Shown: positions 6,826 to 15,563, counted from the first letter of the stretch. The stretch: DNA of 39,922 nt from an uncultured bacterium (GCA_913046815.1 CAJWTE010000002.1:1-39922); one strand, 5' to 3'. A program made the numbers and translations. Notes: generated by a model not told the origin, from the sequence alone.

Positions 6826-9525
6826 CTAACTACTAATAGCGCTGTGAGCAAAAAAGTGCATTTTTGCTATTTCCACCACAATAAAACCAATAAAAGCGAA
6901 ACTAAATGTAAGTGCCACTATGAAAGCCGGTAGCGGCGTATAGGACAGTATTTCTCTTGTAAATGGAATAGCAATTGCCCCAAACAAGAACAAAAGGCTT
7001 AAGAGTAACGAGGTAAAGAAAAACCGATTCACAAAAAACGGCGTCTTCCAAATTGGAGTCGACAATGTGCGAAATGCAAAAGCGATAAACAAAGAATCTA
7101 TAGAGATAGACAAGAACATCGCACTACGTAACTCATCTATCGGTAGACCCAAACTTACAAGGTAAAAATAAAGACTGACCGTCAGTGAACCTAGCACAAC
7201 AGTTACCATTCCTAAAAAATAAATCATGGTTTTTGACAGCACTCCCTCATGATGAATATCTCTCGGAGGAAGTTTCATGGCCCCTTTCTCTCCCTTTTCA
7301 AAAGCAAATGCCATACCCATCAGACCTTCTTCAACGATATTTGCCCACAATATTTGCACTGGCAAAAGCGGTGTAGCCATCCCCGCTACCAGAGCAGAAA
7401 CAATAAGAGCTACCTCCGTCAGACTGGTAGCGAGTAAATAGCCAATGATCTTGCGTAGGTTGGTGATAATTCGCCTACCCTCTTCAATAGCAGAGTAGAT
7501 GGTGCTAAAACTATCCTCAATCAGTATTAAGTCTGAAGCTTCCTTAGCAACCTCAGTGCCAGAGCCAATAGCTACTCCTATATTAGCCTTCTTGAGAGCC
7601 GGAGCATCATTTATGCCGTCTCCGGTCATCGCTACTATCTCGCCTCTACGCTGCAGCAACTCTGCTAGACGCATTTTTTGTCTTGGTAGAACCCGAGCAA
7701 ACACATGTACGTCTACCAAGGCTCGCAGGATCTCGTCATCAGCCATTGTTTCCAAGTCGCTTCCCGTGAGAGCTGTTTCGTGTGGTCCTGCTATACCCAC
7801 TTCCTTTGCAATGAAGAGCGCTGTTTCACTATTGTCTCCAGTAACCAAAACAATTTTGGCGCCAGCCTCCAAAACACCTTTTATAGAGTGCTTAATATTT
7901 TGTCGAACGGGATCATGAAGTACCAAAACGCCAAGAAAAACAATATCATTCAAAAGACCTGCGGGTTTTTTTGTATCAATTTCTGCCTCTTCCACATCTT
8001 TGTATGCGACCGCTACCAACCTCTTGCCACGACTACTTTCTAAAGTGATTGCTTCTAGTAGAGTTTCTTTCTCGTCTTCAGACAGCTCTTTCCTTCCATT
8101 TGCTCCTACTATATGAGTGGCTTTCTCAAGCAAGAACTCCGGGGCTCCATTAATACAAAGTCGATATCCTCCTTCCCCTTCTGCCAAACCGGCCGCAAAC
8201 CGATTCTCAGAGTTAAATGGTAAATAGTCCACTCTATGCGCATGCCAAGAGTCATCGCTACCATACAGACCAATATCTACTGCCGCCTCCAAAATCGCTT
8301 TTTCTACACCATCTCCACGGGCAACCGCTTTTTCTCCGTCAGTGTCAAGGTAGGCATCAATTGCACAAAAGGCTGTGCTAAATATTTCCTTTATAGTCTC
8401 ATCTTTGTGCCATTTTGATTCAGAATTCTCAGTCACTCCCCCATGAATCACACCCGTGACTTCCATTTCACCAATAGTCAATGTGCCTGTCTTGTCGGTT
8501 AAAACATAGGTAGTTGAACCCAGTGTCTCAGCTGCTAATATATTTCTAACTAGGCCTTTCTTCTTTAGAATAGCTTCCATTCCCACTGCCAAAATAACCG
8601 ACACAATGGCTGGCAAACCTTCAGGGATAGAGGCTACAGCAATAGCTACAGACAACAGGGCCATGTCATGGAATGAATTACCTTGCCATAGACCAACCAA
8701 CAGCACTATGAAAATGAGAGCGAGAATGATATATATAATCATTCTGGATACTTTTTCCATTTCGTATTGCACTGGAGTCTTAGCATCTTGTATTTCATTC
8801 AGACTACTGGCCAGCAATCCAATTTCGGTTTCATCGCCAATAGCAACCACCACGCCAATACCATATCCTTCCGCCACAAAAGTACCCTTAAAGGCCATAT
8901 TGATACGCTCAGACATATGAATGCCAACTACCAAGGGGTCTGTATTTTTTTTCACCGGCAACCACTCCCCCGTTAAAGGAGATTCGTTAACCGACAAATC
9001 TTTGACTTGTAGTAGTCGCAAGTCAGCCGGCACCTGTACACCGCTTTGTAACTCTACAATATCCCCTGGCACTAAGTCTTCCGCACTTATCTCATGACGG
9101 CCTCCATCGCGAAAAACTGTGATCGTGTGTGTTTGCGACTTAGCAAGTTTGTTAAATGCTTTAGAAGCGCGACCTTCTTGAAAAATACTGATTATGACAG
9201 CCAACACAAGTACAAGACCTATTACAGAAGCATCTATATATTCCTCCAATACTGTAGTGACTGCTAAAGCAAACAGTAACACCAATGACAACGGGGACTT
9301 CGCTTGCACTAATAACTTACTCCACCAAGGGGTCTTGGGTGGTGGAGAAAAGCGATTAAACCCATGTTCCTGGTTCCGCCTTGCAACGTCAACCTTAGAC
9401 AGCCCTGCACCATCCACACCTAAAACAGCCAGGACTTCCTCGACGGTATGTGCATGCCAATCATATTGCTTAGCATTATCTTCTTCCTCTCTAGGAACTA
9501 TTGTTGTTGGTGTCTGTATGACCAT
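6826..9525 (-). CDS. P-type cation-transporting ATPase (P2-type, Ca2+-ATPase-like)
   Basis: Membrane ion pump driven by ATP through an aspartyl phosphate. An N-terminal cation ATPase domain is followed by the actuator (TGEW at 185-188 where TGES is usual), membrane helix 4 with PEGLP at 301-305, the phosphorylation site DKTGTLT with Asp344, the nucleotide domain (NGAPE in place of KGAPE), the hinge TGDGINDAPALKKA, and a C-terminal membrane half. Its 899 residues match P2A/P2B pumps. PEGLP fits Ca2+-type pumps, but helix 6 reads NIVEEGLMG where Ca2+ pumps have NLVTDGLP, so the transported ion is uncertain. It is divergent from yqeY. Confidence 0.92.
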   Translation of the reverse strand: MVIQTPTTIVPREEEDNAKQYDWHAHTVEEVLAVLGVDGAGLSKVDVARRNQEHGFNRFSPPPKTPWWSKLLVQAKSPLSLVLLFALAVTTVLEEYIDASVIGLVLVLAVIISIFQEGRASKAFNKLAKSQTHTITVFRDGGRHEISAEDLVPGDIVELQSGVQVPADLRLLQVKDLSVNESPLTGEWLPVKKNTDPLVVGIHMSERINMAFKGTFVAEGYGIGVVVAIGDETEIGLLASSLNEIQDAKTPVQYEMEKVSRMIIYIILALIFIVLLVGLWQGNSFHDMALLSVAIAVASIPEGLPAIVSVILAVGMEAILKKKGLVRNILAAETLGSTTYVLTDKTGTLTIGEMEVTGVIHGGVTENSESKWHKDETIKEIFSTAFCAIDAYLDTDGEKAVARGDGVEKAILEAAVDIGLYGSDDSWHAHRVDYLPFNSENRFAAGLAEGEGGYRLCINGAPEFLLEKATHIVGANGRKELSEDEKETLLEAITLESSRGKRLVAVAYKDVEEAEIDTKKPAGLLNDIVFLGVLVLHDPVRQNIKHSIKGVLEAGAKIVLVTGDNSETALFIAKEVGIAGPHETALTGSDLETMADDEILRALVDVHVFARVLPRQKMRLAELLQRRGEIVAMTGDGINDAPALKKANIGVAIGSGTEVAKEASDLILIEDSFSTIYSAIEEGRRIITNLRKIIGYLLATSLTEVALIVSALVAGMATPLLPVQILWANIVEEGLMGMAFAFEKGEKGAMKLPPRDIHHEGVLSKTMIYFLGMVTVVLGSLTVSLYFYLVSLGLPIDELRSAMFLSISIDSLFIAFAFRTLSTPIWKTPFFVNRFFFTSLLLSLLFLFGAIAIPFTREILSYTPLPAFIVALTFSFAFIGFIVVEIAKMHFFAHSAISS

Positions 9526-9557
9526 AAAGAACTAATAAATATCCCCAATTTAATGAT

Positions 9558-9566
9558 ATTATAGCA
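9558..9566 (-). promoter_or_regulatory. Extended -10 promoter for the P-type ATPase gene
   Basis: The minus strand reads TGCTATAAT, a consensus extended -10, giving a leader of roughly 30 bases before the ATG at 9525. TATTAT on the plus strand overlaps it and could serve yqeY. Confidence 0.45.
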
Positions 9567-9591
9567 ATAACATAAGATTAATTTTGGAGTT

Positions 9592-10047
9592 ATGAATAAA
9601 CATGAGGAAATCAAGGCTTCTTTGCCTGAAATAATGAAGTCCAAAGACGGAGTACGACTCAGAACAATTCGCAGTATGCTGACAGCCTTCACTAACGAAT
9701 TGGTGGCCAGTAATAGAACTCCGCAGGACTGGTTGACTGATGAGGAAGTTATGACTATGATCAAACGTCTGGCCAAACAAAGAAAAGACTCGATTGAACA
9801 GTTCGAAACTGCAAAGAGACAAGACTTGGCTGATCCGGAAAAAGAAGAGTTGGCTGTGTTGGAAACCTATTTGCCGCAAACGATGAGTCAGGATGACATC
9901 AGGACTATAGCAGAAAGTAAGAAGACAGAGCTCCAAGTGGAAGATAAAAGCAAAATGGGTGTACTCATTGGTGCCGTGATGAAAGAAACTGCTGGGACTG
10001 CCGACGGCGGTGATGTAAAAGCTGTAGTAGAGTCACTTTTTGAGTAA
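9592..10047 (+). CDS. yqeY: GatB/YqeY domain-containing protein
   Basis: A 151-residue protein of the YqeY family, which resembles the tRNA-binding tail domain of GatB (the amidotransferase subunit for Gln/Asn-tRNA formation). Visible hallmarks are the N-terminal helical part (LRTIRSMLTAFTNELVA), the central MIKRLAKQRKDSIEQFETAKR helix, LETYLPQ and the C-terminal GVLIGAVMKE motif. GGAG lies a few bases before the ATG. The molecular role of stand-alone YqeY is not well defined. The next small gene starts four bases after its stop. Confidence 0.94.
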   Translation: MNKHEEIKASLPEIMKSKDGVRLRTIRSMLTAFTNELVASNRTPQDWLTDEEVMTMIKRLAKQRKDSIEQFETAKRQDLADPEKEELAVLETYLPQTMSQDDIRTIAESKKTELQVEDKSKMGVLIGAVMKETAGTADGGDVKAVVESLFE

Positions 10048-10050
10048 ATT

Positions 10051-10374
10051 ATGGGATTCGAAGGACCAAGTAAATCAGAGAGAGATAGGCTATATGATGC
10101 TCTATCAAAGTTAGAGTCGAATTTTAAACCCGCAGCTGAGCCGCTTTTTACGACTGAAATAGACGGGTCAAAGGTAGAACTAAGGAGTGCCGAGGATGCA
10201 GACAGATACAAAGTAAGTGTTGACTCATCCGAGTTTGATGTAAGGATTCTGAATGGACAAGTACAATCCATCCAAAACATGACCGCATTAACCGACATGG
10301 ACTCAGACGACTCTATTTTAAAAGCCAAAGTAACTGAAGCCATCAATCAATACCATAAATCACATTTACAGTAG
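10051..10374 (+). CDS. Hypothetical protein, 107 residues
   Basis: I do not recognise this family. The product is acidic and soluble, with no signal peptide or membrane segment. A helical start (SKSERDRLYDALSKLESNF) is followed by a stretch with alternating strand-like pattern (TTEIDGSKVELRS, YKVSVDSSEFDVRI) and a short helical end. It starts four bases after the yqeY stop without a ribosome site, so it is probably read from the yqeY message. Base composition is like the housekeeping neighbours, unlike the next operon. Confidence 0.75.
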   Translation: MGFEGPSKSERDRLYDALSKLESNFKPAAEPLFTTEIDGSKVELRSAEDADRYKVSVDSSEFDVRILNGQVQSIQNMTALTDMDSDDSILKAKVTEAINQYHKSHLQ

Positions 10375-10392
10375 GAATATTTGTGGTATAAA
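10365..10392 (+). promoter_or_regulatory. Promoter of the four-gene small-protein operon
   Basis: TTTACA (10365-10370) and TATAAA (10387-10392) are separated by 16 bases. It overlaps the end of the preceding gene and gives a leader of about 37 bases that includes GAGGT before the ATG at 10436. Confidence 0.55.
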
Positions 10393-10435
10393 TAAAGCAG
10401 AAAATATCACCTGCGCAAAGAAAGTGAGGTAGAAG

Positions 10436-10711
10436 ATGGGTACTCCCGAGTACTTTGGCCAGTTCAAACACTGGCACAAAGACAACGTCTGGAGGAGTTG
10501 GCATGTATATGCCGACGTCGACGAAAACCAGAACGTCGACCGCATTTACCTCCAGTACGGTCAAGGACCAGTGTTGGGGAACGGCTTGGAAACTTCGGAA
10601 TGCAAAAAACCGAACGAACAAGTAGCTCTCCAATGTGTGAGGGAGCGTATTGAGGAAGATTTCTGGAACAACCCTGAACTTGTGGAGGACGTAAATGCCA
10701 ATGACGGCTGA
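10436..10711 (+). CDS. Hypothetical protein, 91 residues; first gene of small-protein operon
   Basis: The family is not recognised. GAGGT at 10426-10430 supports this start. The soluble product is rich in Trp, Tyr, His and Asn early (GQFKHWHKDNVWRSWHVYAD) and has an acidic C-terminus with two cysteines (Cys60-area SECKKPNE and ALQCVRE). The coding sequence is visibly richer in G and C than yqeY or truB. It overlaps the start of the next gene by 17 bases. With its own promoter and an intrinsic terminator at the operon end, the group behaves as a self-contained cassette. Confidence 0.7.
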   Translation: MGTPEYFGQFKHWHKDNVWRSWHVYADVDENQNVDRIYLQYGQGPVLGNGLETSECKKPNEQVALQCVRERIEEDFWNNPELVEDVNANDG

Positions 10712-10958
10712 TGAGGTTGCGAGCTCCGTCGTTCGCAACACCAAGTTGCGAGGTGGACTGGTCTTTCAACTCCGAGATGAGATCTGGAAATGGCTTCTAC
10801 TAACTAGTTGGTTTGAAGCAAGATTTCCAGAGCAACACGACAAAATCAACTTTGTTGATGAGATCGAAGAATCAATTCGCAAGCCTTGGATTGAAAAAGC
10901 AAAGAAGACCCGTCGCCGAAATGCGTTGGCGGCAAGACAACTAACACTCAAGCTTTGA
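10695..10958 (+). CDS. Hypothetical protein, 87 residues
   Basis: The family is not recognised. The start is fixed by GGAGG at 10684-10688, six bases before the ATG, inside the previous gene. The two genes overlap in different frames, which implies translational coupling. The product is helical and becomes basic toward the C-terminus (WIEKAKKTRRRNALAARQLTLK). There is no membrane segment. Confidence 0.68.
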   Translation: MPMTADEVASSVVRNTKLRGGLVFQLRDEIWKWLLLTSWFEARFPEQHDKINFVDEIEESIRKPWIEKAKKTRRRNALAARQLTLKL

Positions 10959-10968
10959 GGAGAGTAAA

Positions 10969-11217
10969 ATGAAACTCAACACGCAGAAAAGCGGTGTCTT
11001 CACCCTGGTGACCCTGGACACAGGGCCACTTACAGCAGGATGCTGGCTGAAAATCAGTGAGGGACTGACTGAGCTTGCCTACAAGCAGCTTCTGGGGTTC
11101 CAGAACTGGAATGATGGGATCAACAGGTTCCAATACCTGACCTACCAAACCAGCCCGGAGAAAATCCGGCAAGGTGTCAGCTTTGCAACCGGTGCCAAGG
11201 GACTGACTATCGTGTAA
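10969..11217 (+). CDS. Hypothetical protein, 82 residues
   Basis: The family is not recognised. GAGGAGA lies just upstream of the ATG. The compact sequence has a strand-rich start (SGVFTLVTLDTGPLTAGCWLK), a Trp/Tyr/Phe-rich middle (FQNWNDGINRFQYLTYQ) and a short C-terminal strand. It is soluble, with one cysteine. Third gene of the operon; the next gene starts three bases after its stop. It is G+C-richer than the housekeeping genes. Confidence 0.68.
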   Translation: MKLNTQKSGVFTLVTLDTGPLTAGCWLKISEGLTELAYKQLLGFQNWNDGINRFQYLTYQTSPEKIRQGVSFATGAKGLTIV

Positions 11218-11220
11218 GAA

Positions 11221-11409
11221 ATGGCAGTTCATAGAAAATACAAGGGTTTTCCTGTACCGTTTCGGTTTCCTCCCGATGAGAATCGTCGAGGGTGCGATAT
11301 CGCTGGTAAGTTTTTCTGGATGATTGGCTTTAATACCTACATCGAGAAGACTCCGGAAGGATTCGTACTGGTACTGGACCATCCCGACACCGAGGCAGGT
11401 GGATATTGA
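11221..11409 (+). CDS. Hypothetical protein, 62 residues
   Basis: The family is not recognised. This is the last gene of the small-protein operon, three bases after the previous stop, with no clear ribosome site of its own, so re-initiation or coupling is likely. The product is soluble with many aromatics (FPVPFRFPP, GKFFWMIGFNTY) and an acidic tail. A textbook intrinsic terminator begins six bases after the stop. Confidence 0.62.
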   Translation: MAVHRKYKGFPVPFRFPPDENRRGCDIAGKFFWMIGFNTYIEKTPEGFVLVLDHPDTEAGGY

Positions 11410-11414
11410 CAAGA

Positions 11415-11448
11415 GCCTGAGGCGCGTGTGTGCCTCAGGACTTTTTTT
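11415..11448 (+). terminator. Intrinsic terminator of the small-protein operon
   Basis: CCTGAGGC (11416-11423) pairs perfectly with GCCTCAGG (11432-11439), followed by seven T residues. Classic Rho-independent signal on the plus strand. Confidence 0.92.
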
Positions 11449-11468
11449 GTTTATTAGAGAATGTGTAG

Positions 11469-11504
11469 AAATACCCATTTAAATGGTGATTTAAATGGGT
11501 ATTT
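11469..11504. terminator. Perfect 16-bp inverted repeat downstream of truB
   Basis: AAATACCCATTTAAAT and its exact complement are separated by GGTG. It lies 37 bases beyond the truB stop, between convergent transcription units, so a terminator for truB on the minus strand is the likely role, though a long U-run is missing. Confidence 0.55.
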
Positions 11505-11541
11505 AATCTTGTGATTTAATTACACTAGTTGATACTCGACT

Positions 11542-12228
11542 CTACGACTTACCAAACTCGTTCAACTCCTTTGCATCCTTCAGTTCAAATTCTCCTATTT
11601 TTGTGCGTTTAAGAGAGAGGAGGCAGGCTGGTACACCAATTTTTCTGCCTATCTCCTCTGCCAATGAACGGACATAAGTACCGCTTCCAACCTTGAAGTG
11701 TACGTGTAGTATCAGCTTGTTTTTTCTCTGCATACAAAGCTTTATGTCTAGGAGATCTGCTTCATACACTTTCATCTTGCGCACGGGGACATCCTCTACT
11801 ACCTCTCCATTTTTTTCTGCTTTTCTAGCCCTTTTATACATAGGCACACCGTCTTTCTTGATAGCTGAATAAGCAGAAACTGGCAGTTCCAGCTCGCCTA
11901 CTAAACTTTTCAATATCGCCTCTATCTCTACCACATCCACTGAAGTAACATCACATTCTGTCAACAACTCTCCTTCTTGGTCACTGGTGGTACGAGACTC
12001 GCCAAGAATTATCTCGGCTTCATATTCCTTGTCTAATTTCAGAAATTGACTCAGGCTTTTGGTACCACTCTCAACCCCGATTATCATCAGTCCTGAAGCC
12101 AATGGGTCTAGAGTACCGGCATGGCCAAACTTTCTAATTCCAGTTTGGTTTCTCAATTGTCGAATCACGTCAAATGACGTGATTTCCACTGGCTTATTTA
12201 CTAAAATAATTTCTGGTAAAGTCTGCAT
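11542..12228 (-). CDS. truB: tRNA pseudouridine(55) synthase TruB
   Basis: Converts U55 in the T-loop of tRNAs to pseudouridine. The catalytic motif GHAGTLDPLASGLMII contains the nucleophile Asp41. KPVEITSFDVIRQLR (about residues 12-26), SAYSAIKKDGVPMYKRAR and GTYVRSLAEEIG are further TruB signatures. The protein has 228 residues, shorter than E. coli TruB because the C-terminal PUA domain is missing or minimal. The ATG abuts the stop codon of the antiporter gene upstream, so the two are translated from one message. Confidence 0.96.
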   Translation of the reverse strand: MQTLPEIILVNKPVEITSFDVIRQLRNQTGIRKFGHAGTLDPLASGLMIIGVESGTKSLSQFLKLDKEYEAEIILGESRTTSDQEGELLTECDVTSVDVVEIEAILKSLVGELELPVSAYSAIKKDGVPMYKRARKAEKNGEVVEDVPVRKMKVYEADLLDIKLCMQRKNKLILHVHFKVGSGTYVRSLAEEIGRKIGVPACLLSLKRTKIGEFELKDAKELNEFGKS

Positions 12229-13182
12229 CTATAGAAAAATTGTAAGCTTCAACAGGAAGAATACAAAAAAGAGCAACATCATAATCCCTTCCCAACGCAT
12301 AATCTGCCGAGCTAATCCATTTACAAAAAAGATGGCTGACGCCGCGAACATAATACCTATACCCAGACCCATCACCACCTCATCAGCTACCAGTGGAGTA
12401 ATAAGAGCTGGTACACCTATCACCATCAAAATGTTAAAAGCATTGGAACCAAAAATATTGCCAATAGCCAAATCGGTCTCTCCTTTTTTTATTGCCTGCA
12501 TTGATACAGACAATTCAGGAAGTGAGGTACCAATAGCAATTGCAGCGATAGATACCAAACCAAGAGGAACTGATAAGGCGGTAGCAATATTGACCACCAT
12601 ATCAACTGTAAACTTGGCTCCTACCAAAACAGCAGCTATACCCACTACTAAAAACGCAATCGAGATATAGAAGCCATCTCTATCACCATTACGAGACTTC
12701 AGTAAACTTCTCTCCTCCTCACCTGCCTCAAAAAACAAGTACCACATATACGCAGCAAAGGTTCCTAATAGCAGAAAAGCTTCAATACGGTCAACTGTGC
12801 CATCCCAGACAACTGCTAAAAAATGGGCAGTAGCAATAAAGAAAATCGGTAACTCTGTCTTTATCAAGTCTCTCTTAATGACTACTTTTCCACCAATAGC
12901 TGCCAAAGCACCCACTACCAAGAGAATGTTTGTTATGTTGGAGCCTACCACGTTAGCAATTACAATCTCAGTATTTCCACTCAAAGCAGCAGCGATAGAT
13001 GATGCCAATTCAGGTAATGAAGTACCAAAACCAACAATCAAGACTCCAATAGCAAACCGACTCATTCCCAACCTAGCGCCAATTTGTTTGGCACCTAGCA
13101 CGAAAGTGTCAGCACCACGCACCAACATGAATAATGCTCCCACCAAAATCGCGCCCCAGATTAATAGTTGTGCGTAGTCCAT
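12229..13182 (-). CDS. CaCA-family calcium/sodium:cation antiporter (YrbG-like)
   Basis: Membrane antiporter with about ten helices and two inverted alpha-repeats. Repeat 1 reads GFGTSLPELASSIAAALSG...NVVGSNITNILL and repeat 2 AIGTSLPELSVSMQAIKKG...NIFGSNAFNILM; the two glutamates in SLPE bind the ions. The 317 residues match bacterial YrbG/Ca2+-H+ or Na+-Ca2+ exchangers; the exact counter-ion cannot be read from sequence. It lies four bases after the DsbD-like gene and directly before truB, so it is within a run of minus-strand genes. Confidence 0.94.
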   Translation of the reverse strand: MDYAQLLIWGAILVGALFMLVRGADTFVLGAKQIGARLGMSRFAIGVLIVGFGTSLPELASSIAAALSGNTEIVIANVVGSNITNILLVVGALAAIGGKVVIKRDLIKTELPIFFIATAHFLAVVWDGTVDRIEAFLLLGTFAAYMWYLFFEAGEEERSLLKSRNGDRDGFYISIAFLVVGIAAVLVGAKFTVDMVVNIATALSVPLGLVSIAAIAIGTSLPELSVSMQAIKKGETDLAIGNIFGSNAFNILMVIGVPALITPLVADEVVMGLGIGIMFAASAIFFVNGLARQIMRWEGIMMLLFFVFFLLKLTIFL

Positions 13183-13186
13183 ATAT

Positions 13187-14404
13187 TTATAGAACCAATA
13201 ATTCAGGATTAAGAACTAGCAACGCTCCGAGTAGCACCATGAGTGCACCCCCGATGAGTAGTGACGCCTGAGAGTACTTGTGTCCATGGGCATGTAATTT
13301 GTCATAACCCCAAATAGCCAATCCAAACACGACCAAGTCATCCAACATATAGCCGAAAGTATAAATCAATATATAGAACTGACGCTCCAAAAAGGCCAGA
13401 TTGTTGATATCAAGAATCTTAGTATATGCCTGAGGAATACCAATAGAACAAGCGAACTCTATGATATTTACCGAAAAGGCAATCACCAAGAGAGCTCCAA
13501 TGGTAGTAAGAGTGAGTGGAGCGGAAACAATTTTCTGAAATTTGTTAATAGTCTTATTCTGGCTTTCGATATCAGAGATATCACACACCAACGCCACTCC
13601 CCTGTTCTTTCGCCAACGATACAAAAAGAACAAACCGCCACCCAAAGCCAATAATCCCACCAAGGGTGTGACTACTTGGTCGAGCGCAACAAAATCCCAG
13701 GTTTTATACCAAACATTTAGTATCAGATTGTACATTACTGCCTCGGCCACAATGAATATGCCAGCCAAGAAAACCATCTTGCTTCTGCTTCCAGCCTGTG
13801 ACAGTAACACCAAGAAAGTGATCAGTACCCACATGGCACAAGGATTAAAGCCGTCAATTGTACCTAAAAGTGCAGAAAGGCTAAATAGCGATAAAGCTTT
13901 CAAGTCCACCAACCCAATCAACGGTAAGTCAAAGACATACGCCATAGACGTTGCCGCCTCGCAGTCTTCATCGGTGCAAGCTTCCGCCTCGACCACATCT
14001 TGTGCCGGAGCATACTCAAGATGATCTTCAGGGGTCTTAATATCTCCCTCAAGCGCATCCGGTATAGCGTTTTTTATCATCTTGCCGGTAGTCTGTCCGC
14101 CATTAAAGCCGAGGAACGCTTTCTCACCGACAATTGTAAGTGGCGTGACTTTACTTAAATCATGCTTGTTGGCAATTGCTCTAAACAATTCATTAGCTTC
14201 CTTGTCACGTACTATATTTAAGTATTCATAAGAAATACCTTCATCATCCAACCATTCTTTTTCTGCCTGACAATAGCCACAGTCATCTCGGCCAAACATA
14301 TATACCACTGTCTCATCTTCAGCATTAACGCTGGAAAATGACATAGTGAAAAGCAAGATAGCAAAAAGTACAAATTTCAATTTCATATCACGCAAGAATA
14401 ACAT
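13187..14404 (-). CDS. Glutaredoxin-DsbD-like fusion, envelope electron carrier
   Basis: Predicted to pass thiol electrons across the membrane. The start is set at 14404, one base after the msrAB stop; ATGs at 14386 or 14440 are possible. A signal peptide (ending near SSVNA) leads into an extracytoplasmic glutaredoxin/thioredoxin-like domain with CGYC (about residues 42-45), a short acidic linker with two more cysteines, then about six membrane helices of the CcdA/DsbD type. GFNPC (Cys near 189) and IEFACSIG (Cys near 319) are the paired membrane cysteines of DsbD. Adjacency to an exported MsrA-MsrB suggests it reduces that enzyme. The domain order is inverted relative to a simple CcdA. Confidence 0.85.
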   Translation of the reverse strand: MLFLRDMKLKFVLFAILLFTMSFSSVNAEDETVVYMFGRDDCGYCQAEKEWLDDEGISYEYLNIVRDKEANELFRAIANKHDLSKVTPLTIVGEKAFLGFNGGQTTGKMIKNAIPDALEGDIKTPEDHLEYAPAQDVVEAEACTDEDCEAATSMAYVFDLPLIGLVDLKALSLFSLSALLGTIDGFNPCAMWVLITFLVLLSQAGSRSKMVFLAGIFIVAEAVMYNLILNVWYKTWDFVALDQVVTPLVGLLALGGGLFFLYRWRKNRGVALVCDISDIESQNKTINKFQKIVSAPLTLTTIGALLVIAFSVNIIEFACSIGIPQAYTKILDINNLAFLERQFYILIYTFGYMLDDLVVFGLAIWGYDKLHAHGHKYSQASLLIGGALMVLLGALLVLNPELLVL

Positions 14405-14405
14405 A

Positions 14406-15563
14406 TTAAAGATACTGCAAGTAGTCTCCATACCCTTCATTCTCCATTTCGCTTTCCGGTATAAAGCTCAGTGCTACTCCGTTCATACAGTAGCGAAGCC
14501 CTCCCGCTTCTGCTGGCCCGTCTGAGAACACATGTCCTAAATGATTGTCTGCTATAGTAGAACGAATTTCGACTCTTTTCATAAATAATTTATTGTCTTT
14601 CGTCTCTGTCACTGCCTTAGGTGTAATTGGTCTTGTAAATGAAGGCCAACCGGTACCTGAATCATATTTATCTCGAGATGAAAACAGTGGCTCACCAGAT
14701 AAAACATCTACATAGATGCCTCTGTCATATAGTGCGTCATAAGGATGGGTACCAGCTCTCTCTGTACCTTCTTCCTGAGTTACCTTATAAGCCAATTCAT
14801 CCAGCTCTTGTTGTAAAACTGACTGTGATGGTTTTTGGTAATCCATCCAAAAACCACTGGTTGTACGGCTCCCATCTCTCCAAGGTAAGGTTGTTGTATG
14901 ACCTTCTTCTCCCCAACTTTCCTCAATGAAGTCGTTCCTACCAGAAGCATTTCGATAGTACTTATACTTCAGTGCCGAGACCGAACCTTTGTAGTAGTCT
15001 TGATGATAATCCTCAGCCATATGAAAATCCGGACGCTCCTCTATATCGATAGCTAATGCTCTTTCATATGGACCATTTTTATTAACATCTTGAATTAGAT
15101 TATCGATTGTTTTCTTCTCATCTTCAGTTTCATAGTAAAAGGCTGAGGAATACTGGTCGCCTCGATCATAGAATGTACCGTCATCATCTGTTGGGTCAGT
15201 GGTTTTGAGAGTTACTATCAAAATTTCTTCAAAAGTCACTCGAGTTGGGTCGTAGGTTACCTCTACCACCTCCCTATGACCACCTTTGTAATAGTCCGAA
15301 TATGTTGGATTGGGAGTGGTTCCTCCAGCATAACCAGATACAACCTTTATCACACCAGGTACCTTTTCCAGATCAGATTCTACACACCAAAAACACCCTC
15401 CTGCCACTAACATAGTCTTGTATCTAGCAGTATCAACGTCCTCCTCTACAACTTCTGCCTCACTAAAAATTTGATTGGTCACACTTACATTCTGATGACG
15501 CCAATAAACCGCCGTTACTGCCAATAATACTACCAAACCTACTGCTACAAACAATTTCATCAT
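14406..15563 (-). CDS. msrAB: Exported bifunctional peptide methionine sulfoxide reductase MsrA-MsrB
   Basis: Repairs both S- and R-methionine sulfoxide in proteins. An N-terminal membrane anchor (about residues 4-20) places it outside the cytoplasm. The MsrA domain (about 48-215) has GGCFWC with nucleophile Cys57. The MsrB domain (about 250-370) has DSGTGWPSF (301-309), HLGHVF and RYCMN with nucleophile Cys359. The CxxC zinc ligands of many MsrBs are absent, as in zinc-free forms. The 385 residues match known fusions. Downstream lies the glutaredoxin-DsbD fusion, its probable electron source, as in Neisseria-type PilB systems. Confidence 0.96.
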   Translation of the reverse strand: MMKLFVAVGLVVLLAVTAVYWRHQNVSVTNQIFSEAEVVEEDVDTARYKTMLVAGGCFWCVESDLEKVPGVIKVVSGYAGGTTPNPTYSDYYKGGHREVVEVTYDPTRVTFEEILIVTLKTTDPTDDDGTFYDRGDQYSSAFYYETEDEKKTIDNLIQDVNKNGPYERALAIDIEERPDFHMAEDYHQDYYKGSVSALKYKYYRNASGRNDFIEESWGEEGHTTTLPWRDGSRTTSGFWMDYQKPSQSVLQQELDELAYKVTQEEGTERAGTHPYDALYDRGIYVDVLSGEPLFSSRDKYDSGTGWPSFTRPITPKAVTETKDNKLFMKRVEIRSTIADNHLGHVFSDGPAEAGGLRYCMNGVALSFIPESEMENEGYGDYLQYL

